From Chaetoceros tenuissimus (lineage: Eukaryota > Bacillariophyta > Thalassiosirophyceae > Chaetocerotales > Chaetocerotaceae), in assembly GCA_021927905.1 (NCBI GenBank), contig BLLK01000022.1, positions 3,534,001-3,598,000 on the forward strand: DNA of 64,000 nt. The letters are read 5' to 3'. The notes beneath the pieces were generated by a model that saw only the letters and a program-made list of their open reading frames with translations, was not told where the DNA came from and searched no databases. The translations under genes were made by a program, and so were the position numbers. Each line of letters starts with the position of its first letter. Position 1 is the first letter of the stretch. Positions 10,383 to 20,480 of this stretch are shown piece after piece.

Positions 10383-11399
10383 TTAAAATGATCCTTTGCA
10401 AACGAGGGTCTTGGAGTTATAAGGAGAAGAATCAACTTTCTTATGCATCGCAATATCAATCTCTTCAATCATTTTGAAATAGTTTTGTGTAATACTTTCA
10501 TCTTGTTCATGTCTTCCTTTCATGAAGATTGGTATTTCTTCATTTTTCAAGATACCATCGCTTTCGAGAAGAGCGGCTGCCTGTTCACGAGATTTACATT
10601 TTGTGGTTTTGTTCATGATACTAGCAGGTGCAATCTTTTTTGCTACATCATAAAAAATACTACCCGCCGTTCCTGTGATGAAATATGCAGTTTTCAAGCG
10701 GTCTGGACTTATTTTCATGAAAGCTTTGATAAAAGCAGGCGCTAAAGTTGGTTTCCGCAAAGATTTCATCAGGTCGAATTTATCAAAGACAACAATAAAG
10801 TTGAAATTATGAATCGTTGATGGCATCTTATCAACAGCTGCTTGCATAATCAATGATGATATCTTGGATGCTTTTTTTACTTCCACTTTTCCAAAGTCAG
10901 TCAAATCTGCTCTGTACCAAAGGTTTGGGCAGCCATCTTTGTCCACTCCATACCAGTACAGATCGTAACTGGCGCCAGATTTGAGTTCATTTGTAAACTC
11001 ATCACTATTTTCAAGGTAATATGCTATTTCCTCTGTAATATTGGATTTGTGTCTCCATTCGAGGTAGTCCACAATCTTTTTTTTGGCGTAGTTAAAAGGG
11101 CGACGAATCTTTTTATTCTTACTGTATGGCTGAGACATGACAGCTTTGACCCAGGACCTCGACAAGTACTTCAATTCTATATTCCATGAAGCTTTCTCAT
11201 TTTCAAGATCTGCAATCATTTCGTCACATTCCTCTTCATTCACCTGAAATGTATTTTTGTTGGTATTGGCAGATGAACTTAGATAGTTCTTGTGCTGAGT
11301 ACTATTTTCTTCCAACCGGAACTTATTTCCGACTGCACTAATACACAATAAGGGGGTCTCTGCCCTATTTTGACTAATTCTGGTATCTTGAGGGCTCAT
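10383..11399 (-). CDS. CRAL-TRIO (Sec14-like) lipid-binding protein
   Basis: 338 residues, no intron. Residues about 75-135 form a helical CRAL-TRIO N-like region (WNIELKYLSRSWVKAVM, then a basic helix). Residues about 140-300 match the Sec14 lipid-binding fold: YWYGVDKDGCPNLWYRADL, then FNFIVVFDKFDL, then PDRLKTAYFITGTAGSIFYD and the helix ending in IAPASIMNKT. The order 'D..G.P.....' / 'D..' / 'P.R....Y..N' is the family pattern. Such proteins bind phosphoinositides, sterols, tocopherol or retinoids in a hydrophobic pocket. It is divergent from the GMC-ABCG gene and shares its upstream region, which contains the duplicated CRE-like repeat. The ligand cannot be inferred. Confidence 0.75.
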   Translation of the reverse strand: MSPQDTRISQNRAETPLLCISAVGNKFRLEENSTQHKNYLSSSANTNKNTFQVNEEECDEMIADLENEKASWNIELKYLSRSWVKAVMSQPYSKNKKIRRPFNYAKKKIVDYLEWRHKSNITEEIAYYLENSDEFTNELKSGASYDLYWYGVDKDGCPNLWYRADLTDFGKVEVKKASKISSLIMQAAVDKMPSTIHNFNFIVVFDKFDLMKSLRKPTLAPAFIKAFMKISPDRLKTAYFITGTAGSIFYDVAKKIAPASIMNKTTKCKSREQAAALLESDGILKNEEIPIFMKGRHEQDESITQNYFKMIEEIDIAMHKKVDSSPYNSKTLVCKGSF

Positions 11400-11745
11400 C
11401 TAATGGTGATTTGTTTTAACGCTCTAGTAAAGCGTAATGTATCTGTAAAATTATTGAGAGAAATCTATTCTAATCAAATTGTTCGTGATGAGATTGTGTT
11501 TTGAAAAATTTCTGCCTTTTTGTTCGGACGTACATACCTTTTTGTACTTCTTGAGGAGAACTACAGGTGTGTTGAAAGCGTACCAATTTGCACAAAGTGA
11601 GCAATGAAGAGGATGGGGTTTGGAGGAGCCCCTATGCTTTTCGGAATGTTGACGAACTGTCTAATCGTGACGACTAGATCTGAGGTGGCGTGTGGTGCGT
11701 GAATGAAAATATCCTTTTTTATGGGTAGTGGCAGAACTGTCTGTG

Positions 11746-11860
11746 CACGTGTGTAATGACGCACGAAGTTTGTCACATACGTCAGCCGCTACACATCCAT
11801 CCGCGTTTAGACTGCACACGTGTGTAATGACGCACGAAGTTTGTCCCATACGTCAGTCGT
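11746..11860. promoter_or_regulatory. Tandem 71-bp repeat carrying TGACGC and ACGTCA motifs
   Basis: The block CACGTGTGTAATGACGCACG occurs at 11746 and again at 11817, a period of 71 bases. Each copy contains CACGTG (G-box like), TGACGC (11757-11762 and 11828-11833) and ACGTCA (11779-11784 and 11850-11855). A partial third copy sits at 10101-10138. The array lies in the divergent promoter between the CRAL-TRIO gene (ATG at 11399) and the GMC-ABCG gene (ATG at 11974). TGACGT, ACGTCA and TGACGC are the CO2/cAMP-responsive motifs described for a diatom carbonic anhydrase promoter, so a bZIP-regulated pair is plausible but unproven. Confidence 0.55.
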
Positions 11861-11973
11861 CAGTCGCTTGCGTGTTGAGAATTTGGAACGAACATAGGAA
11901 TTGTGGCCAAAAGAATCTCATAGAAAAACTCAAAACATAAATAATTTCTAGTTAAAAACGGATCGAAAGTAGT

Positions 11974-14658
11974 ATGTCAAGGAACTATGATTACATCATC
12001 GTGGGAGCTGGCTCTTCAGGATGCGCTCTTGCATCGAGACTTGCAGCAAAGGGAAAGGTACTCCTAGTTGAGAAGGGGGCAAACCATACAGCGTATCCTC
12101 AAAGCAAAGTAAAAGCAGGGTGGCCCCAAATAGCAGGCCTTGTAGTCAATGCACTTCGAAACAAAGGATCAGGTCACTGGACTGGCACAGGAAATATACT
12201 TGGTGGGGGTAAGTTCGCATGATTCTAGATTTCAAATTTGATGCCAATTCATTAATAAAAATTATTTGTTCATTTAGGTAGTGCCCTGAATGCTGGAGTG
12301 TGTGTAAGAGGTCAGAAAGAGATATTCACTTCTCTCGGTATTGATCTATCATTAGCAGAAAAGGCATTTCAATTCCTTGAAAGCACCATCTGTCTTCCTG
12401 CTGACTATGAAGAATTCCATAAGATATACGAAGATGCTTGGAAAGAAAGAGGAGATTATTTTAGACTTCCAGGGTATACATATGGTAGTTGGGTAGAGGA
12501 GGCTTTGAGAGACAATAATGTTTCTTTATCGGAGGGAAGCGGTCATGGATATAAGAAGAGTATTCAGGTTGCCAGAACAATTATGCCTACAAAGGACAAC
12601 GATGAAAGGAGACCAGCAAGCTTTCTGTTCGAAAAATCTTTTGCTGAGAAGGAAGCAAGCATCATGGATCAAGGGAACTTAACTGTACTCCTTCTGACAC
12701 AAGCTAAAAAAGTTATTTTCAACGATAACAAGGAAGCAATTGGAGTTGATTTGATTACTCCAGCTGGTAATTTGACCGTATATGTGAGAAGAAAAGGAAA
12801 GGTATTTTTAAATGCTGGAGCTTATGAAACTCCTAAACTTTTGATGGTGAGTTTGGAAGTAATGCAGTTGAGGTTGCTTCACCAACGTTGTTCTTATTTG
12901 TATTTCATTGTCTATAGTTGAGCGGTATTGGACCAAGAGCTACTCTTGACAAGTATAATATTCCAGTAGTGTATGAAAATGAGCACGTCGGTCTAAATCT
13001 TCAAGATAGAAAAAGCAGCTACATGACACTAGCAGGATTGAAAGACATTTCAGGTGATGATACAGCCATAATAGACGTACTTGCAATATCTGAAAAGACT
13101 TGGACCTACATGCCGAACAAAAATGCACTTGGTAAGTTTTCTTAGTGGTATCATTGAATTCTTTTCACTTTACTGATACAAAAAAATTCTTCATGCATTT
13201 CAAAAGTATGGGGAAATGCTTTTGGAGGGTGCCAAACATGTGCTCCAATTTATCGTACCAAAGCATGTGCTACTCAAGTTTTAGCAGCTGCCATGTTCTA
13301 TGGGTCAGGTTATCAAGGCTCTGGACCTCACTATTTGCCAATGAATGTTGTAGGAAGATATCCAGAGACTCGTGGAAATATCACTCTGGCGAGTTCAAGT
13401 TATGAAGATAATGTCATTGTTCAAGATGGATGGAGCACAAATATGAATGATTTGAAAGGTCCAGCACTGAATGATTTCAAAGCTATTGTGGAAGGAGTGC
13501 AGGATCAAATAATTAGATTTCTGCGAGAGACGAGTATATTAGAAAAGCTTGGTACAGTGTCTTTGAATGCAAGTTTGAATGAAGAATTATCCGCAGAGCT
13601 TGAAGACTTCCTTACTACATCCCAAGATCAGAGACTGAAGGCATCTGAAGTATTTGACAAGTGCAAATTTAATGAAAATCCTTTAGGTGACTGTGTTGGT
13701 ATGGATACTTGTATACCAACTCATCCATCTCTGCCTGTTAATGATAGCGAAGTTCTACGTGAAATAGTGTTTAATAGCTTAGGTTCCACATGGCACATGT
13801 CAGGGACATGTAGGGTTGGCGACGTCGTGAAAAAGGGATCAATGGAAGTCATTGGAGTAAAGAATCTCCATGTTTCTGATTTGTCCATATTAGATGAAAT
13901 AGTAGATATGCATCCATTCATGACGGCTATGAGTATAGGCCTTTTAATAGGTGACAATACATCTCCAATCCAAAGTGGCAATTTCGAATATTTCCCAGTA
14001 ATTTTGTCGACTTTTTGTTGTATTACTATCTTGCTCTTCATGTGCATCCTTGTCGCCAAGCCAATTTGTGGAAGACTGAAAAAGGATAGGAAAATAACAG
14101 ATCTCAATTCTATCAGAAAATCACTGACTTGGTCTCTATGCGCTGTGTCTACGGGAAAAAATACTATCATGGAATGGACAAACGTTTCATGTTCTTATAA
14201 GAAGAAAGCCTCTACGAAAACAACACTATTTAACAACACAGGCAAAATTGTATCGGGTGAATTGACCGCGTTAATGGGACCGTCGTAAGTTCATTATCGA
14301 TATTTGGAGAAATTCTTTTTCACACCATCTTACTTTCGAATATTTTTACAGTGGCGCATCTAAAAGTACTTTACTTGATATTCTTGCAGGCCGCAAGTCC
14401 GAGGGGAAAATATCAGGAACATTCAATGTGCTGGGGCAACACATAGACGCATTTCAAGATGGTGTTTCAAAAATCACCAAAGCAATGAAGAATCATTGCG
14501 CATATATCCCACAGCAAGAATTCTTTTATCCAACTCAAACTTGTTTTGAGGCTGTGAACTTTGTTGCAAATATGCGCTTGGGGAAAAGCCAAAGAATGAG
14601 GATCAACGTAAGGCATTCATTTCACTTTGCCTCGATGATGTTGGTTTACCATCAATAG
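11974..14658 (+). CDS. GMC oxidoreductase domain, N-terminal half of a GMC-ABCG fusion
   Basis: Exons 11974-12208, 12278-12846, 12918-13131, 13207-14284 and 14352 onward, all with GT-AG borders that keep frame. The product begins with the FAD-binding YIIVGAGSSGCALASRL, contains the second GMC signature GAYETPKLLM-LSGIGP (interrupted by intron 2), and ends with the GMC C-terminal block: WHMSGTCRVG (His near residue 533) and MHPFMTAM (second catalytic-type His near 573). A transmembrane segment (about 602-623, FPVILSTFCCITILLFM) follows, then an ABC nucleotide-binding domain with P-loop GPSGASKST split by intron 4. A 1-base deletion in the G-run at 14580-14583 shifts the frame, giving a stop at 14658 and an 800-residue truncated product. 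GMC enzymes oxidise alcohols with FAD. The GMC part itself looks intact. Confidence 0.72.
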
Positions 14659-16829
14659 AGTTTGCACATAGAAAGATTGGTGGTGATCTTCCTGGTGGCA
14701 TTAGTATTTGAGGCCTATCTGGCGGGGAAAGAAAGAGGTACGCATGTATAAGTGTGCCATTATTCTTCAAAAGAAATTGTATTTAATTCTACTTACTTCT
14801 CCCATAGGTTGGTTCTTGCAACGGCCTTAGCATTGAAGCCACGTGTAATGTTCATAGATGAAATCACAAGGTAAGTTTTCCGATTATCACAAATGAAATA
14901 TTATATTTTACTGAAAGTGTATTCTCACCATTTCAAATTTCTATAACCTTTTAGTGGGGTAAGGATATCTTCTTGAAAACATGTTCGTATTTTTTTCATT
15001 CATACTGTTTTTTTCTAACAGCATGTGCAGCTTGATTCGGAGAATTCTCTCCTGATCATAGAGCTCCTAAAGAAATTGAGTAGGGAAAACAACGTGGCTA
15101 GTGTTGTGATTATCCATCAGCCAAGCGCAAAGGTTTTCAGAAAGTTTGATAACTTACTATTGCTTGCAAAAGGACTTCCAGTGTATGCAGGTCCTCTAGA
15201 AGAACTGTCCGAATTCTATGAACGCAATTATGACGAGGCTATGCCCCCAGATTATGATCTTGCTGATGATTTGATTCGAAAGGCTATCGCACATCAGACT
15301 CAAAGAAGTACGGATCATTGGGCAGGTCCGCTTCAAGCTAACTGTGTAAATTCAGAAAGCGAAGAGGAACTATGTCTTGATACTTCGATAATATCAGAGG
15401 AAAATGACAACCGAAGACCTGATGACGAAAGCGAATTTAGTTTTGAAAATTTTCCAATGGAAAAGGAAACCGAAATCCCAAGAGCTTCAGATGAAAGCAT
15501 AATGTCTTTTGAGGATAGTTCAAGAGCCAAATATTTCCCGGAATCGAGTAACTTGACCACAGGAACTAATATGGCTACGGCAGAAGACGAAATTCGATTG
15601 AAATCTAATAGCAGTGCAGTAATCGACTTGGATACTGGAGGAAGGATGTTTACGAAAGAAAATGAATCAAAGGAAACGAAAGATTTGGACTTTTCTAGCG
15701 AACAAAATGCAAGAGTCATCGACCTAGGTATACCAAAAGATGAATGGGAAAACAAGCCAACTGGACCTCTTCATAGTAATGGGGAGGGGACCGAACGCAC
15801 AGATCTAGAGAGTTATGCTCAACCTCCAACTTATTGGAAACTCGCCACAGTCTTTAAAAGAAATCTCAAGAATCAGTATATAAGCAATATTGCTAATGTG
15901 GTGGGAAGACTTGCAAGCTATAGTATTTTATCTATTCTAATTGGTTGGATTTTCTTTCAGGTTGGGGAAGGTGCTAATAGTGCCTCGGATGGATTGACTT
16001 TCACAGAAGCAGATTTATTGATTAGAACGAACATTTTTGTGCTAAATGTCAGCTACCTTTTGCCATTTTCATCAATACCAGTTTTTGTCGGCGACAAAAG
16101 ATTTTTTGTAGCAGAGAGTGCACTTGGGCTTTATAGTCCGTGGATGTATGGTCTCAGTCAAGGTCATCCTTGAGACTCTATTTGTCACTTTGGCAGCAAT
16201 TATCCAAACCTGCATTATTATTCCAATGTGCTCCCTCGTGAATCCTACATTTTCGGCGCCAATTAGCTTCATGACTATACTTGCAGCTCTCATAATGTCT
16301 GGATTAGTGGGTAAGTGTCAAGGAAAAAAAGTATTACCTTCTCGTTTTAGCTGCACGGGTCTTCTTAACAGCACTTTTACGTGTTTTTCAAAAAGGATCT
16401 ACACTGGTATTTTTATGTTCGATGGTTTTGCCTTCCCAAGACATGGCATTCATAGCCGGAAGTACGATTGTCACGATAGGTTTGGCATTGTCCGGTGGTT
16501 TCCTTCCATTCAGGTGAGCAAATCTCATTGCTATGTGCATACTTTATCTGTTATTTCCGTCCTAAAAAATGCTTCATCGTTTTCATCATCTTTTTAGTGA
16601 GATGAGCTCTTTTCCTTATGCATTGCAGTGGCTAAGTCCAGTGAAGTATTCAATGCAAGCCTTGCTTACATGCCAACTAGGAGGTACTAGCTCAGAGAGA
16701 ATTATTGATATCGGTAAATTCAATACTCCTTCAACAGTGTCCAGTAATTTGGGTGTTTTGGTGGGCATATTTCTACTTCTTGCCCTGCTGTCAGGAATAG
16801 CAATAACTCGACTGAAAGAAACTCGTTGA
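14352..16829 (+). pseudogene. ABCG-type half-transporter, C-terminal part of the fusion, with three lesions
   Basis: Exons 14352-14737, 14808-14870, 14955-14958, 15031-16310, 16351-16513 and 16598-16829. After the frameshift at 14580-14583 the next frame continues the ABCG nucleotide-binding domain: KNEDQRKAFISL, then GGISI, an in-frame TGA (14709-14711) where the family has Arg, then the ABC signature LSGGERKR. Walker B VMFIDEIT, the D-loop SGLDS (through a 4-nt exon), and H-loop IIHQPS follow. A long acidic linker (about 15340-15790) precedes the ABC2 membrane domain. A 1-base insertion near 16163 shifts the frame again before VILETLFVTLAA. The two frameshifts compensate, and total spliced length is 4224 nt, a multiple of three. 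Either a young pseudogene or assembly errors; the TGA favours the former. Confidence 0.7.
14955..14958 (+). other. 4-nt microexon (TGGG) inside the ABCG D-loop
   Basis: Between exon end ACAAG (14870) and exon start CTTGATTCG (15031) lie two back-to-back GT-AG introns: 14871-14954 (gtaagt...ttttag) and 14959-15030 (gtaagg...tgtgcag). Only TGGG lies between them. Including it gives ITSGLDS, the conserved ABCG D-loop, in frame; omitting it breaks the frame. Confidence 0.65.
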
Positions 16830-17148
16830 ATTGAGAAAGTAGAATATGTTTTTGAACTGCATTAAAAATTATTTTCAGCAAAGATGAAGATCCGTAATCA
16901 CGTAATCATATTATATTCGGTATGTTGGAAAGATTTCATGTCTTAAGCGTACTTAGTCAACTACTATTCCCCTACCACTCGTCGGTTAATACAAGTGAAA
17001 AATTGAGCCAAAGCTTTGATTAATATTTGTTAAGTTTGCCATCATCTTTGACGGATTCAAAATGTAAAGTTACTTTTATTACGTAATCTTGTTGCTGATT
17101 GGAGAGATAAACTAACTTTCAACTTGATTAGTTTCATTACACTTCCAA

Positions 17149-18177
17149 TCAAAGCTTTTCAAAAGAGATACTGGTAACCTCAACTCGTCTCAAAATTTTA
17201 CCCTCAAAGACATTGTCCAGTCTCGTGTCTCCAAATGTTTTGGCAGCTCCTCGAAAGAAATCTTTTTGAAGAGAATAAACAGAGGACGCAACTTCTTCCA
17301 CTGCACGAGTCTTTGGAGAATTCTCTACGCCTACTGATGCAGCTGGTCTATCCAATGAATATGTAGGTAAATCCACACATCGACTTAAAAATGCATTCGA
17401 AGATTCCGTTGGCAAAACAGTTCCAAAGACTGTATAAGCTGCGTTTAACTCTGGTGCAGCCCTAGTTGTGATTCCATATTCTGGTAATACATCTAAATCT
17501 CGATGAGTCAACAAACCTGGTCTATTGTGTACTAGCCTCTTTTTCTCTTTGAAATCGTCGACCCACAATTTCGAAGATAAAATTCGTCCTCCATATTCCA
17601 ATGCACTGCTACCGGCAAATGTTGTCATATGAAGTCCAGGAATGAAGCCACCAGTTAATAGTCCAGTTGATTGATCCAATGATTGAAATTGACTTCTAGC
17701 ATAAGTTGGCAAGGGATTATCATCCGCTGGAGAATAAGGAACATCGACATAGCTCAAAAATCTAGATACATGATTCGGTGCAAGTTCTCCAAATAATCCC
17801 AAAGTAACTGATCCTGTAAAGACCTGATTATCAATTCCCGGAGCATCAGGTTCCGCTTTTGTATAGAAGGTTCCATCAGCTCTCGAGATACGGACATTGA
17901 AAGTAACCTTGTGTGTAATCTTTGGATCATCTGGTGACTGCTGTAAATTGATTGCATTAGCGGCTGCACTCGATGAAAGAACTGCAGATGTAGCTCCCAA
18001 TACTATCTTTTTAAACATGGATCTTCGATCAAGTGCTTCATATTCTTCATTGTTTCTCGTCTGTTTCAATGCTACTGCCGATGACGGACGCATCAAATTA
18101 ATTTGTGACGCAGAGGGAAATGAGAACGAACTGCATGAATGAACAAGACCCAAAACACAAGCTAATATGACCTTCAT
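17149..18177 (-). CDS. Thylakoid-lumen cyclophilin-like peptidyl-prolyl isomerase
   Basis: 342 residues. N-terminal signal peptide (MKVILACVLGLVHSCSSFSF) and a transit-like region are followed by a second, Tat-type signal: RRSMFKKIVLGATSAVL, ending in AANA at residues about 70-74. This predicts import through four membranes and Tat export into the lumen. The mature part has a divergent cyclophilin fold: TLGLFGELAPNHVSRFLSYV (substrate-side helix), a long insert, and AAYTVFGTVL. The classical catalytic Arg/Phe/Trp set is not clearly retained, so enzyme activity is uncertain and a structural or photosystem-assembly role is possible. Its 3' half is duplicated at 9480-10100. Confidence 0.72.
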   Translation of the reverse strand: MKVILACVLGLVHSCSSFSFPSASQINLMRPSSAVALKQTRNNEEYEALDRRSMFKKIVLGATSAVLSSSAAANAINLQQSPDDPKITHKVTFNVRISRADGTFYTKAEPDAPGIDNQVFTGSVTLGLFGELAPNHVSRFLSYVDVPYSPADDNPLPTYARSQFQSLDQSTGLLTGGFIPGLHMTTFAGSSALEYGGRILSSKLWVDDFKEKKRLVHNRPGLLTHRDLDVLPEYGITTRAAPELNAAYTVFGTVLPTESSNAFLSRCVDLPTYSLDRPAASVGVENSPKTRAVEEVASSVYSLQKDFFRGAAKTFGDTRLDNVFEGKILRRVEVTSISFEKL

Positions 18178-18483
18178 GCTGCCCCTATGTATGTAAAATA
18201 TTTATCTCCTATCTATTGGGTGATGAAAGATTCAGCATTAGCTAGCTAGAAGCATTCCACACAATGAATTTCAACTCTGATGCATCAGATCCACACACAT
18301 CCATCATCATATCTTTACCTCTCATGGGGCTACGGGGAAAATCACGTGTTAAGTGGCAACGGAAAAGCTCAAAATTATGATTGAACCCTCGCTTGATTGA
18401 ACATTGGGAAAATTCAATCAATCTTATGACTATTTATCAAATGCTGATCAATGTATTTATTCTATAATTTAGAAATTAAAAAT

Positions 18484-19506
18484 CTACATATATTGAACTG
18501 GAGAGTCCTTGACTCCATAGACAACGTTCAAATATTCAATAATGGCACTACTTTCAAACAATTTCACTTCCGTATTTGGATCTTCCAGATACGGAATTTG
18601 AAAAATGCCTGCTTCATCAAACATTCTTTGACGATTTGGAGATCCCCTTGGACATGAAATTTGTACATGTGGCAATTGCAATTCACATAATTCTTCTCGT
18701 ACAATCTTTGCAAATGGTGATCCTTCCGCTGACCAGATTTTCAATGGCATTTCCGGTCTATTGGAATTGCGTATTTTACTTCCTTTGCTAAAACTTGGAA
18801 GTAGTACCAAAGATGCAGTCAAGTTCGATAAAAAGTTTCCATCTAAACTTTTCGGAACTGCTTCTTTTCCATATAGTCGAAATAAATATTCAATAATTTC
18901 ATCTGCGCCAGAGAGATTCACACCAGATGAAGGATCATTCATGTATGGAATTTGATAATTTTCAATAGATGTCTTTAGTTCCTTCTCATAATAGGAACCC
19001 TTTTGCGATGGACGATATTCAACTTCTAAAGATAACATGGAAATCGCTTCTCGAACTCTTCGACAAGATGCACATGATTCAATATCATACATGACTATCG
19101 GTCCACGATTTTGTGTAGGCGGTGAAGAGATATTACATGTTTCCAATAGCTGCTTATCATTGCCAATTTTCAACACGGAATATTTTGACTCATCTTTAGA
19201 TATAAGTTCAAATTTATATCCTTCTGCTATAGCACCACTTGCTAGTCTTCCTACAAATGGAACCGTTGCTAAAATAATTTGGAGAGCACGTTGAGGATCT
19301 GTGTAGAATGTTCTAGCTTCTCTTGGAGACTTTAAATTGAGTGAATCCAAGAAAGCTTCCCCTTTCAATTCTACTTTCTCGCTTTCATTTGAATTTTCAA
19401 AAAATGGCCGAAATGGATTGGTCTTGAAAGCCGTGAAACCTGTGCTGCCTTCTACTTTTAGGAAGAAGAAAAGTATGGGAAAAATGATTGATTTTCGGCA
19501 ATACAT
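18484..19506 (-). CDS. Tandem GST N-terminal (thioredoxin-fold) domain protein, probably plastid-targeted
   Basis: 340 residues starting with a hydrophobic signal (MYCRKSIIFPILFFFLKVEG) and a FTAF stretch that could be a plastid cleavage site. Two glutathione-S-transferase N-terminal domains follow. The first (about 135-220) has IVMYDIESCASCRRVREAI with a CxxC, the cis-Pro segment QIPYMNDP and GADEIIEYL. The second (about 248-333) has KIWSAEGSPFAKIVREEL, FQIPYLEDP and SSAIIEYL. No GST C-terminal helical domain follows either copy. Plants and algae have similar twin-domain plastid proteins of unknown function. The first copy keeps a redox-type CxxC; the second has Ser-Pro instead. Confidence 0.72.
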   Translation of the reverse strand: MYCRKSIIFPILFFFLKVEGSTGFTAFKTNPFRPFFENSNESEKVELKGEAFLDSLNLKSPREARTFYTDPQRALQIILATVPFVGRLASGAIAEGYKFELISKDESKYSVLKIGNDKQLLETCNISSPPTQNRGPIVMYDIESCASCRRVREAISMLSLEVEYRPSQKGSYYEKELKTSIENYQIPYMNDPSSGVNLSGADEIIEYLFRLYGKEAVPKSLDGNFLSNLTASLVLLPSFSKGSKIRNSNRPEMPLKIWSAEGSPFAKIVREELCELQLPHVQISCPRGSPNRQRMFDEAGIFQIPYLEDPNTEVKLFESSAIIEYLNVVYGVKDSPVQYM

Positions 19507-19711
19507 ATGTATGATTATTTCTAAGTAAGTTAAAATGGGAGTAAGGTCCGTTTGATGGTACTGTATAGCTGTTTATCTTGCTTGTGCGTAGTCTAATCTT
19601 TTCATCAATAGTTTCTTGCAGCAGTCTATTTAGAGAAGAAGAGGTTGCATCTGAAAGAAAAGGAAAAGGGAACGCTTTCGTCATCAAAAGAATCTTTTGA
19701 GTATCTACCGA

Positions 19712-20270
19712 CATGAAAAGGATAAAATGCCGCCTTTAGCCTCTCGTCATTGTTCAATAATGAGCCTGTGAAACAAAAGATCTTCTTCGTAAAAAGATAG
19801 ATATGTGTTATTTCAAAATAATAAACTATAGAGATGATTATAGTACAATAGTCCCTAAGGTAGCGACGAAAACTAGTTTTATTTTCTTTACATGTGACCA
19901 CTTCCTTAAATGCTGCAAACTAAAACAGTAAAAGGTAAAAGAGAAGAAGAATCGAATCACTTCCAAGAACTCTGAGCGTCGCTATACGTGGTGTACTCGA
20001 AGTAGCGTCGGTAAAAGTTGATGAATCCAATGTTTGAAATTTAGTAATAAACTGCATCCATCACGCCGCGTAAAGTGGATTTATATTCTGAAAAGATTGC
20101 TTCTTTGACAGCAGTATGAAAGCTAGATGAAAGTCATAGATCAGCCTCTAAAATTTAGACCTTGCTAATGGTAAAAAATGGAAATTCAACTAAAATCAAG
20201 GAATTGGTAACATATATATTATAGAATTAGAGTCGGAGTGGTTGAAGATATGCTTAAAGGGAACTTTCGG
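19712..20270. repeat. Dispersed repeat, copy 1
   Basis: Similar in the same order and orientation to 26687-27280. Best blocks are CTAAGGTAGCGACGAAAA-like (near 19857), AATCACTTCCAAGAACTCTGA (near 19955), CGTAAAGTG...TTCTGAAAA (near 20068), TTTGACAGCAGTATGAA (near 20103) and ATAGAATTAGAGTCGGAGTG (near 20221). Between blocks there are many indels, so the copies are old. No long open frame, terminal repeat or target duplication is evident. It may be a non-autonomous element or an RNA gene family; I cannot decide. Confidence 0.6.
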
Positions 20271-20480
20271 TGGGTGTTGGTTGTTTTCTTCGCGTGTAAA
20301 TGAAGTGGAATGGTACCATGAGTATTGGGGTCATTGTTTAGAATTGTAATGGGTCAGAGTGGGTGGAAATTAATGAAGATGTGGTTTGCTTTTGGAAATC
20401 CATGTAGTCATGGGTGAGGTGCGGAAAAGGAAGTCATGTAGATGTGATGCTGCTGTTGCAAATGTGGGTAAAATCATCAT

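Noticed and set aside
11974-16829. Two separate neighbouring genes (GMC and ABCG) instead of a fusion.
   Set aside because: The frame continues without a stop or start from the GMC C-terminus through a membrane helix into the P-loop, which is itself split by an intron in the same frame.
19855-19875. CTAAGGTAGCGA in the dispersed repeat, similar to the 23S rRNA/I-CeuI site core.
   Set aside because: The match is about 13 bases only, the flanks do not continue as rRNA, and copy 2 changes the first base. Chance or repeat-specific sequence.
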